A stretch of 27,635 bases of DNA from BRH-c25 sp964619815 (GTDB lineage: Bacteria > Bacillota > Clostridia > Lutisporales > Lutisporaceae), in assembly GCA_964619815.1 (NCBI GenBank), contig CAZUGK010000044.1, positions 1 through 27,635 on the forward strand, read 5' to 3'. The notes beneath the pieces were generated by a model. That model saw only the letters and a program-made list of their open reading frames with translations, did no database searches and had not been told where the DNA came from. Positions 14,222-20,115 of the stretch are shown one piece after another (the first letter of the stretch is position 1; every line of letters begins with the position of its first letter). A program made the translations under genes and the position numbers.

Positions 14222-15488
14222 AATTGTCTCCTATCTGCTCCGCTTTTGCTTTATCCATAATTGTATCATTGCTGAATAACTTCGCAATAACGATATACAC
14301 AAGACATGTCGCTATTACTCCGTTAAGCGGGGGTATTCCCGGAATAAACCTGGATGCAAGCACACCTACGAACCACGAAGCAATGGCCTTTATATTTACC
14401 GTTTCAAATTGCTGCCCCTCAAAGGTTTTATATTTTTCTTTGTTTACGATGAAATAATCTGAGATTAATACTGCTCCTATAGGAGGAATAGTAGTGTTCA
14501 GGAAACTAAGCCAGCCTATAAAGTTATTATATAAGAATAGCGCACCCACCGTACCAAGCAGGCCATTAAAAATTACAAGCTTATTCTTGGGGATTTTCGT
14601 AATGTTGGAAAAGCCGAGACCTGAAGCATATATTGCATTATCATTAGTTGTCCAGATATTAAACCCAAGAACGATAATTGCAGGAATAATCAAACCTTGT
14701 GCAAACATAACTTCTGATATGTCAGCCATCCCCATGACAGCAGCACCAATTGCTCCGAAAATAAACATGAGAGAGTTTCCCAGAAAGAAAGCAATCATAG
14801 TAGTAGAAACCCCAACTTTTCTATTTTTTGCAAATCTTATAAAGTCAGGTGTTAATGTGCCGCCGCTGATAAAGGAGCCCACGCAAATGCTTAGTGCGGC
14901 GCCTAAAGTCATCGTATTCACAGGCTCAATTGCAAACAAGGAGGCAACACCTCCGATTGAATCCACGGCTTTGAAAACCGAGATGCCTCCAAGAGCTGCT
15001 ATGGAAGGAACTGCTATTATGCTAAGCAAAGTTAATGTTTTTATACCAAAATATGCAGAGCTAGTCATCAAAATACCTGCCACAGCGATAAGCAGATATA
15101 AGTTAATCCCTGTAACCTTCTGCACTGGAAGTGCAAACATGGCAACGCCTACGCCAAACCATCCTATTTGAGTAACTGAAAGAATAAAGGAAACTAAATA
15201 TGAACCCTTTTCCCCAAAGGAGTATCTGGACAGAATATGAGTAGAAAGGGATGTGCTTGATGCGATATAAGCAAGCAGGCTTGTATAAATGCCTAAGATA
15301 AGGTTCCCTAAGAGGATAGCTATCAAGAAATCCTTGATTTTAAGAGAGGTACCGAGCGTCCCACCGGCTGCCATACTTGCCGAAAAGAAAGTAAAGCCTA
15401 GCATAACCACAAACATCGACCAAAATCCTCTTTTGCCCTCCTGCGGTACTGCCTGTAATGAAAAATCGTGATCTTGCTGTTTGTTCAT
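14211..15488 (-). CDS. codB: Cytosine permease (NCS1 family)
   Basis: 425 residues with about 12 hydrophobic segments; aligns well with E. coli CodB. It imports cytosine across the cytoplasmic membrane with a cation. Recognisable family segments are FFSASMAAGGTLGTSL (about 35-50), QIGWFGVGVAMFALPV (about 107-122), SFISGGTLTPDFIRFAKN (about 205-222) and the strongly conserved GFNIWTTNDNAIYASGLG (about 275-292). AGGAGG lies upstream of ATG 15488. First gene of a codB-codA unit read from a promoter near 15698-15726 through a PyrR-type attenuator. The codA start overlaps its last codons. Confidence 0.95.
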   Translation of the reverse strand: MNKQQDHDFSLQAVPQEGKRGFWSMFVVMLGFTFFSASMAAGGTLGTSLKIKDFLIAILLGNLILGIYTSLLAYIASSTSLSTHILSRYSFGEKGSYLVSFILSVTQIGWFGVGVAMFALPVQKVTGINLYLLIAVAGILMTSSAYFGIKTLTLLSIIAVPSIAALGGISVFKAVDSIGGVASLFAIEPVNTMTLGAALSICVGSFISGGTLTPDFIRFAKNRKVGVSTTMIAFFLGNSLMFIFGAIGAAVMGMADISEVMFAQGLIIPAIIVLGFNIWTTNDNAIYASGLGFSNITKIPKNKLVIFNGLLGTVGALFLYNNFIGWLSFLNTTIPPIGAVLISDYFIVNKEKYKTFEGQQFETVNIKAIASWFVGVLASRFIPGIPPLNGVIATCLVYIVIAKLFSNDTIMDKAKAEQIGDNYVS

Positions 15489-15530
15489 TTAAAACTCCTC
15501 CTTAATTTTCATTTATCAGTACCTTTGCAT

Positions 15531-15565
15531 TAAAAAACTCCCTGTCAGATATTCTGACAGGGAGT
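15531..15565 (-). terminator. Terminator of the codBA attenuator
   Basis: A perfect 13-bp stem ACTCCCTGTCAGA / TCTGACAGGGAGT (15537-15549 with 15553-15565) with a 3-nt loop gives, on the minus strand, a hairpin followed by TTTTTT. It lies about 45 nt before the codB start and after the PyrR site, in the usual order for pyr-type attenuation. Confidence 0.9.
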
Positions 15566-15646
15566 GATAATATGTATTATTATATCATCGTTTTGCCTGA
15601 AACACCTGCAGGATTCTTCTGCAAGCCAGGCTACACCATATGCATC

Positions 15647-15668
15647 CCTTGCCAGCCTCACCGGACTG
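15647..15668 (-). promoter_or_regulatory. PyrR-binding anti-antiterminator
   Basis: The minus strand reads CAGTCCGGTGAGGCTGGCAA. This matches the PyrR RNA site consensus AGTCCAGAGAGGCT followed by GGCAAGG, known from pyr operon leaders of Firmicutes (Rfam PyrR element). PyrR bound with UMP would stabilise this stem, prevent the antiterminator and let the hairpin at 15537-15565 stop transcription. No pyrR gene is present in the window. Confidence 0.85.
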
Positions 15669-15697
15669 AATTAAAGGTACCGATATTAGTTTTTTAT

Positions 15698-15726
15698 ATT
15701 ATTGCAGATTAACGATTGCTTGTCAA
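15698..15726 (-). promoter_or_regulatory. Promoter of codBA
   Basis: On the minus strand, TTGACA (15721-15726) and AATAAT (15698-15703) are spaced by 17 bp; TAATAT at 19 bp is an alternative. It sits about 30 nt upstream of the PyrR element and just beyond the xpt stop at 15762. No terminator separates xpt from it, so read-through from xpt is possible. Confidence 0.65.
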
Positions 15727-15761
15727 TGTAAAAATATGGATATATATAAAGCTTCAAATAA

Positions 15762-16337
15762 TCAACTGTTCCTGAAAGTGATTTTGCCATCTTCCAGAGA
15801 ATCGATAACGGCTAATGATTCAATATTTAAGCCGGCTTCTCTTAATAAGCTTCCGCCGATTTGGAAGCCTTTTTCTATAACAATCCCGACTCCTGCCAAT
15901 TTAGCTTCAGCGGCGTCTACAATTTCCTTCAAGCCTAAAATTGCCTGGCCATTGGCAAGAAAATCGTCGATAATCAAGATATTGTCCCCTTTACCGATAT
16001 ATTTTTTTGAAACCCGTATCTTGTACTGCTTTGCCTTAGTATATGAGTAAACACTGTTTTCATAAACTTCTTTATCCAGATTTTTTGATTCTGTTTTCTT
16101 TGCGAAAACAACAGGAACGTTGAAATATTGAGCCGCAATAACTGCAATTGCAATACCGGACGCTTCTATAGTCAGTATTTTGGAAATGTTTTTATCCTGG
16201 AATCTTTTTTTGAATTCTTTTCCGACTTCATTAAGCAAAGCAACATCAATCTGATGGTTTAAAAAACTGTCGACTTTTAATATGTTCCCTTCCAACACTC
16301 TGCCTTCTCTTAGAATCTTTTCCTTTAAAAGCTGCAT
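15762..16337 (-). CDS. xpt: Xanthine phosphoribosyltransferase
   Basis: 191 residues from the second ATG (16337), chosen because GAGGG lies 6 nt before it; the upstream ATG (16349) would give 195 residues with a weaker site. It converts xanthine and PRPP to XMP. It aligns with B. subtilis Xpt throughout: KVDSFLNHQIDVALL near the start, the PRPP-binding loop ILIIDDFLANGQA (about 120-132) and the C-terminal GIVIEKGFQIGG (about 151-162). The guanine riboswitch and terminator upstream make it low-guanine induced, the classical arrangement for xpt. No pbuX permease follows. Confidence 0.95.
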   Translation of the reverse strand: MQLLKEKILREGRVLEGNILKVDSFLNHQIDVALLNEVGKEFKKRFQDKNISKILTIEASGIAIAVIAAQYFNVPVVFAKKTESKNLDKEVYENSVYSYTKAKQYKIRVSKKYIGKGDNILIIDDFLANGQAILGLKEIVDAAEAKLAGVGIVIEKGFQIGGSLLREAGLNIESLAVIDSLEDGKITFRNS

Positions 16338-16361
16338 AGTATCCCTCATTTCCTGCCAAAT

Positions 16362-16396
16362 ATCAAAAAATAAAAAACTGCAGATATTATCTACAG
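16362..16396 (-). terminator. Terminator of the guanine riboswitch
   Basis: The stem CTGCAGAT / ATCTACAG region (16378-16396, 8 bp including one G-T pair) gives, on the minus strand, a hairpin followed by TTTTTTATTTTTT (16365-16377). It lies between the aptamer and xpt and is the expected expression platform. A second small hairpin, CTGAA-AAA-TTCAG (16398-16410), precedes it. Confidence 0.85.
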
Positions 16397-16458
16397 GCTG
16401 AAAAATTCAGATATTATACCCTTTTTGACAAACTCTCAAGTATAAGCCTAAATTAATT

Positions 16459-16526
16459 CCCCGTAGTCAGACTGTTTACGGTAGTCCGGTAGAAACTTAT
16501 GGACCATATCTCCATGATTATACGAG
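16459..16526 (-). promoter_or_regulatory. Guanine (purine) riboswitch aptamer
   Basis: On the minus strand the sequence opens CTCGTATAATC, runs through ATATGG and GTTTCTACC, then ACCGTAAA, and ends GACTACGGGG. These are the invariant blocks of the purine riboswitch. P1 is CTCGTA with TACGGG, P2 ATGGA/TCCAT, P3 GACT/AGTC. The base at the specificity position (B. subtilis xpt C74) is C in GACTAC, indicating guanine/hypoxanthine rather than adenine. Confidence 0.95.
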
Positions 16527-16625
16527 ATTCTACAAGTTTTTTAAAATTTTAGTTTATTGTAACTTATATTATATTAAAAATCAAGAACACTGATTTAGCG
16601 GATCGGAATTTAAGATATTTAAAAT

Positions 16626-16639
16626 TTGATTTACGTCAA
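16626..16639. promoter_or_regulatory. CRP/FNR-family (HcpR- or FNR-like) box
   Basis: TTGAT-TTAC-GTCAA is one base from the TTGAC-N4-GTCAA box of HcpR-type regulators and one from the FNR box TTGAT-N4-ATCAA. Its centre (16632.5) is about 41 bp before the start site predicted from the TATAAT at 16662-16667, the class II activator position. The regulator itself is not in the window. Confidence 0.6.
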
Positions 16640-16661
16640 AGAATTAAGGAAATCCTAATAT

Positions 16662-16667
16662 TATAAT
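16662..16667 (+). promoter_or_regulatory. -10 element of an activator-dependent promoter
   Basis: TATAAT with no acceptable -35 at 17 bp (AAAGAA at 16639-16644), which fits dependence on the activator box just upstream. Predicted start near 16674. It would serve the micro-ORFs, the pirin fragment and probably ferritin, with no terminator seen before 17280. Confidence 0.6.
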
Positions 16668-16753
16668 AAAGAAAACAAGACATAGAACAAATGTATTTTA
16701 TATCAAACAGTCATATGTTCTGTGAAAAATATTAAAAAATTGGAGGAATCGAA

Positions 16754-16786
16754 ATGAATAAATTTAGAGGTTTATCGGCGTACTGA
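16754..16786 (+). other. Micro-ORF 1 (10 codons)
   Basis: GGAGG (16742-16746) is 7 nt before ATG 16754; the frame encodes MNKFRGLSAY and stops. Either a short leader ORF or the start of a gene destroyed by deletion. The strong ribosome site is the only support. Confidence 0.3.
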
Positions 16787-16804
16787 ATCGGAGGAAATAT
16801 AACT

Positions 16805-16861
16805 ATGAAACAATTTAAGATATTTACCGGATTTGTCGACATATATATAACCATACATTAA
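16805..16861 (+). other. Micro-ORF 2 (18 codons), in frame with the pirin fragment
   Basis: GGAGG (16790-16794) precedes ATG 16805; the frame encodes MKQFKIFTGFVDIYITIH and stops at 16859-16861. It is in the same frame as the pirin fragment downstream. It may therefore be the original start of that gene, cut by a deletion and a stop codon. Confidence 0.35.
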
Positions 16862-16915
16862 CAGCGCATACTAGTTTTAGAGGATATTTCAAATAATAAT
16901 TCTGGAGGATACGCT

Positions 16916-17233
16916 TTGGATGTAGAAGTAAATCCGGACTCTGAATGGTCTGTAGATACAGACAGGGACGCAACACTGTTTGTTTATATTCTGCAGGGGG
17001 AGGGTTCTTTCGGCTCTGACGCCAATAGCTTTATACCTGCAAAAAATGCAGTGCTGTTTGATAAAGGAGATAAATTCAAGGTAAAAGCATCGGATAAAGG
17101 CATAAGATTTATTCTTATGTCCGGAAGCCCACTCAGAGAACCTATTGCATGGGGTGGCCCAATAGTTATGAACACTCAGGAAGAATTGGATTCAGCTTTT
17201 AGAGAGCTGGAGGAAAACAATTTCATTAAGTAG
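16916..17233 (+). pseudogene. Pirin family protein, C-terminal half only
   Basis: 105 residues from a TTG at 16916 with GGAGG 7 nt upstream. The sequence matches the C-terminal cupin domain of pirins: LDVEVNPDSEW, an ILQGEGSFG strand-turn, and the hallmark GSPLREPIAWGGPIVMNTQEE (about 74-94), ending in FIK. A full pirin has about 230-300 residues with the metal-binding His/Glu set in the N-terminal cupin, which is absent here. The frame stays open upstream to a stop at 16859-16861 and reads SGGYALDVEV across the supposed start. This suggests the gene once continued upstream and was truncated. It could still be expressed as a stand-alone domain. Confidence 0.75.
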
Positions 17234-17279
17234 GCCTAAGTGTTAATGGATAATGAATATACAAAAGAGGAGGATTTTT

Positions 17280-17810
17280 ATGGTTAGTGAAAAGATGGAG
17301 AAACTCTTGAATGAGCAGATACAAAAAGAATTTTACTCTGCATACCTGTACCTTTCCTTTGAGTCATACTTTGCATCAAGAAATCTGGATGGATTTGCCC
17401 ATTGGTTCATGGTTCAGGCAATGGAAGAAAGAGACCATGCGATAATATTCGTCAACTATCTGAATCAAGTGGGCGGACGTGTAAAGCTCTTGCCGCTGGA
17501 TGCACCTGAGTGGGATTTTAAGTCTATTGAAGAAGTAATAAACAAGCAATTGGAGCATGAGCGTTTTGTAACAAGCTCCATATACAATATTGCCGATCAG
17601 GCGGCCCTGGAACGTGACCATAAAACAAGCTCCTTCCTCAAGTGGTTTATTGACGAGCAGGCTGAGGAAGAGGCTGCTGCAGAACGGAACTTGAGCAAAA
17701 TCAGGTTGGTTGGCGAAAATGACGGAAAAGGAATTCTCATGCTGGATGCTGAAATGGCAGTCAGGGTTTATGTCATTCCGGTACCTTTGGCAGCAGCTGG
17801 TCAACCGTAA
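17280..17810 (+). CDS. ftnA: Ferritin (bacterial, FtnA type)
   Basis: 176 residues from ATG 17280, with GAGGAGG at 17267-17273; a longer reading from 17253 has no ribosome site. Four-helix-bundle ferritin that oxidises Fe(II) and stores it as ferric mineral in a 24-mer cytoplasmic shell. All ferroxidase ligands are present at the E. coli FtnA positions: Glu17 (site A), Glu50 and His53 (MEERDHA), Glu94 (EHERF), Gln127 and Glu130 (IDEQAEEE). No haem-binding Met of bacterioferritin is evident. Probably co-transcribed from the CRP/FNR-type promoter at 16626-16667, with the pirin fragment 46 nt upstream. Confidence 0.95.
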   Translation: MVSEKMEKLLNEQIQKEFYSAYLYLSFESYFASRNLDGFAHWFMVQAMEERDHAIIFVNYLNQVGGRVKLLPLDAPEWDFKSIEEVINKQLEHERFVTSSIYNIADQAALERDHKTSSFLKWFIDEQAEEEAAAERNLSKIRLVGENDGKGILMLDAEMAVRVYVIPVPLAAAGQP

Positions 17811-17897
17811 CTGATGATACAGCGTGTAAAAATGATGGAACAAAAGAGCTGTGGCCTCCGTCTATAAATATGAAATTGTTTTTCAGGAGGAAGCAGC

Positions 17898-18419
17898 ATG
17901 AAGAAAATATTAATGCCTATACTTATCTTGGTGCTGAGTGTTTTGTTGTTTGGCTGTGCAGGCGGTGCGAATGCAGCTCAGCAGGATAAGGAAATTCAGA
18001 AGGAAAACGTAACACAGCAGTCAGACGAAGCTGATGAGAAGGCAGTTGTCGATTTGGTTGAAAGCTTTGGCAGCAAGCTCCAGGCAGTTTCGCTTCTGGC
18101 CCCCAAAGATATTTTGGAAAAAAGCATGAAGGAGAACTATGGTGATTATGTATCCGAAGCGCTTCTTGCAAAATGGGCAGGCGATCCTCAAAATGCTCCG
18201 GGCAGACTGACATCAAGCCCATGGCCGGACCGCATAGAAATTACAAGTACTGAAAAAATATCAGAAAATGCTTATGAGGTTAAAGGTAAAATAATTGAAA
18301 TTACAAGTACGGAGAAAGAAAAAGGCGGGGCTGCCGCTAAACGGCCGATTACCCTTGAGGTGAAAAAGATAAACGATAGCTGGGTTATTGATAATGTCAC
18401 CCTGGGTGATTATGAATAA
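17898..18419 (+). CDS. Lipoprotein of unknown function
   Basis: 173 residues with a clear lipoprotein signal: MKKI, a hydrophobic core and lipobox LFGC (Cys20). A low-complexity Gln/Glu/Asp linker (about 25-48) leads to a soluble domain of about 125 residues. A helical start (about 47-78) is followed by an APGRLTSSPWPDRIEI segment (about 101-116) and a beta-rich end. IEITSTEK occurs twice, 20 residues apart (DNA at 18237-18250 and 18297-18310), which suggests paired strands. The fold resembles small NTF2-like extracytoplasmic domains, but I cannot name the family. CAGGAGG lies before ATG 17898. The gap of 87 nt after ferritin holds no terminator, so they may share a transcript. Confidence 0.8.
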   Translation: MKKILMPILILVLSVLLFGCAGGANAAQQDKEIQKENVTQQSDEADEKAVVDLVESFGSKLQAVSLLAPKDILEKSMKENYGDYVSEALLAKWAGDPQNAPGRLTSSPWPDRIEITSTEKISENAYEVKGKIIEITSTEKEKGGAAAKRPITLEVKKINDSWVIDNVTLGDYE

Positions 18420-18453
18420 AACGGAGAACTGAAAGGATTATGTATGTATTAAG

Positions 18454-18487
18454 TTCCCTCAGACTGGTGTTTTTGAGGGAATTTTTC
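18454..18487 (+). terminator. Terminator after the lipoprotein gene
   Basis: TTCCCTCA / TGAGGGAA (18454-18461 with 18474-18481), 12-nt loop, followed by TTTTT. It ends the plus-strand ferritin-lipoprotein transcript. Confidence 0.88.
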
Positions 18488-18560
18488 ATTTTCAGGGCAG
18501 AGCAGGCTTATAGCAAAACCGGTGTTCAATACATGGGCATATTTGAATATTGATGTATCA

Positions 18561-18597
18561 TAAGCCCTCTGCTGTTGATTCGACGGCAGAGGGCTTA
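18561..18597 (-). terminator. Strong hairpin downstream of the decarboxylase gene
   Basis: A perfect 12-bp stem TAAGCCCTCTGC / GCAGAGGGCTTA (18561-18572 with 18586-18597), 13-nt loop. It lies 12 nt past the end of the minus-strand decarboxylase, but the T tract is poor in both directions. It may be a weak bidirectional terminator or a 3' stabilising stem. Confidence 0.6.
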
Positions 18598-18608
18598 ATA
18601 CGACCTCA

Positions 18609-20012
18609 TCAGGCTATTTCTTTTGCAATTCTTATGATTTCCTTTGCTGAAGCTTCTATATCCTCATAGCTGGTTTTAAATGAACTTACGCTGATTCTCA
18701 TAACTGATTTGCCCTGCCATTTGGCTCCGCCCATCCAGCATACCCCGGACTGCTGTACTTTCTGAATCAATTTTTCTGTTTTTTCATCGTCCTTATAATG
18801 AACCAATACCTGATTAAATACCACGTCATTCAGAATATCAAGCCCATTACCTGCCAGAAGCTCAGAGAAGTATTCAGCCTTATTGTGCAACTCCTCTACC
18901 AGTTCTGCTACGCCTTTTCTGCCCAGAGCTTTCAGTGTCGCCCACAGCTCAATTCCCCGGGCTCTTCTGGACATTTCGGGGGTATATAGCATGCCGTCCC
19001 TGTTTTCACTGTATATAATGTATGAACCGGTCATGTGCATTGCGTTGGCTAAAGCATCCCTGTGCCTGCAAATAATGATGCCGTTATCGTAGGGGGAGTT
19101 CAAGGTCTTATGCGCATCGACAGACCATGAATCTGCCAGGTCGAGGCCCTCTGTCAAGGGTTTCATTCTGTCTGAAGCCAATGCCCACAGACCGAAGGCA
19201 CCATCAACATGAATCCACGCATTTGCCCTGTTTGCAAGGGGGCATATGTTTTTAAAGTCATCGAAAGCGCCTGAGTTAACATTTCCGGCCTGAAGAATCA
19301 ATAAGGTGCTGCTATCCAGCTCGGGAAGCTTATCTGCTCTTATTCGCCCCTGCTCATCACTTGGTACTTTAATAATTCTTTCAGCACCAAGGCCTATAAT
19401 TGAAAGCGCCTTGTATATGGTGGAATGTGCCTGTTCACCGAGAACGACCTTGATTTCCGGAGCATTGAAGAGGCCTTTTTTTGCAACATCATAGCCCAAG
19501 TTGTTTAATATGTAGTTTCTCCCTGTGGTTAAGCCGCACAATGTAGCTGTGGAGCTTCCTCCAACGAAGCCGGCTGCTGTTTCCTCCGGGAGCTTCAACA
19601 ATTGTTTAATCCATTTTTCACATACTTCTTCAATCCTGGATGTCACCGGAGACATCACATATAATGCTGCATTTTGATCACAGGCGTCAATTAACCACTT
19701 GGCACTCAATGCGGCAGGTATTATGCCGCCGTTAACAAATCCAAAGTACCTTCCGCCTGTCTGAGCAACAGTGGCGGGAGAGCCGTACATATCCAGCATT
19801 TTTAGTATACTTGCTGCATCCTCTGAGCCATAGCCTAATTCTTCATTAAAATGAGCCAGGTTTTGTACAGCCTCGTTGCCGGGAGCTACTGTCCTGCTGT
19901 TGACGCCCTGAATATACTTAAAGGCTAAAGACTTTGCCAGATCAAGGTATTCAAAGAATTCTTCCTCTCGTAACTTCTTTAAGATATCACTCTCGAAATA
20001 GTTGCTTTTCAA
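18609..20012 (-). CDS. Group II PLP-dependent amino acid decarboxylase-like protein
   Basis: 467 residues, the length of aromatic amino acid/glutamate decarboxylase-type enzymes (fold type I). Sites seen are GFVGGSSTATLCGL (about 148-161) for the PLP phosphate, EQAHSTIYKA (about 193-202) with the ring-stacking His, WIHVDGAFG (266-274) with Asp270 contacting the PLP nitrogen, and SVDAHKTLNSPYDNG (297-311) with Schiff-base Lys302. It would make an amine (tryptamine, tyramine or similar) or act on an acidic amino acid; the substrate cannot be read from sequence. AGGAGG precedes ATG 20012. It is divergent from a MocR regulator whose operator motif lies in its promoter and leader, so it is the probable target. 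No amine/amino acid antiporter is adjacent. Confidence 0.85.
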   Translation of the reverse strand: MKSNYFESDILKKLREEEFFEYLDLAKSLAFKYIQGVNSRTVAPGNEAVQNLAHFNEELGYGSEDAASILKMLDMYGSPATVAQTGGRYFGFVNGGIIPAALSAKWLIDACDQNAALYVMSPVTSRIEEVCEKWIKQLLKLPEETAAGFVGGSSTATLCGLTTGRNYILNNLGYDVAKKGLFNAPEIKVVLGEQAHSTIYKALSIIGLGAERIIKVPSDEQGRIRADKLPELDSSTLLILQAGNVNSGAFDDFKNICPLANRANAWIHVDGAFGLWALASDRMKPLTEGLDLADSWSVDAHKTLNSPYDNGIIICRHRDALANAMHMTGSYIIYSENRDGMLYTPEMSRRARGIELWATLKALGRKGVAELVEELHNKAEYFSELLAGNGLDILNDVVFNQVLVHYKDDEKTEKLIQKVQQSGVCWMGGAKWQGKSVMRISVSSFKTSYEDIEASAKEIIRIAKEIA

Positions 20013-20048
20013 TTCAACAACCTCCTTGCATACAATCCTTATGCTTTT

Positions 20049-20077
20049 ATATTATTATTGTTATTGTATGCAGTCAA
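20049..20077 (-). promoter_or_regulatory. Promoter of the PLP decarboxylase
   Basis: On the minus strand, TTGACT (20072-20077), a 17-bp spacer and TAATAT (20049-20054). The first TTGTATGCA motif (20064-20072) lies in the spacer next to the -35; a third copy (20027-20035) falls just after the expected start site. Confidence 0.7.
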
Positions 20078-20086
20078 TGATATAAT
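20058..20086 (+). promoter_or_regulatory. Promoter of the MocR regulator
   Basis: TTGTTA (20058-20063), a 17-bp spacer and TATAAT (20081-20086). It overlaps the divergent decarboxylase promoter almost completely. The operator copies fall in the spacer and at +1, so one protein could switch both directions. Confidence 0.7.
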
Positions 20087-20115
20087 TGTATGCAATACAA
20101 ATAAGAGGTGAAGTT

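Larger units (their letters stand above)
20027..20100. promoter_or_regulatory. MocR operator set: three TTGTATGCA motifs
   Basis: TTGTATGCA occurs on the plus strand at 20064-20072 and 20086-20094, exactly 22 bp (two helical turns) apart, and on the minus strand at 20027-20035 next to the decarboxylase ribosome site. The second copy extends into an inverted repeat TTGTAT-GCA-ATACAA (20086-20100). Direct repeats plus an inverted copy are the usual layout for MocR-type dimers. Confidence 0.75.

Noticed and set aside
14494..15171. 225-codon open frame on the plus strand inside codB
   Set aside because: Antisense shadow of a well-conserved permease gene; no ribosome site or recognisable protein.
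9616..15488. A single pathway joining the glycyl radical enzyme to codA and codB
   Set aside because: codBA is on the opposite strand, converges on the activase gene, has its own PyrR-type control and matches E. coli CodA/CodB closely; adjacency alone is weak.
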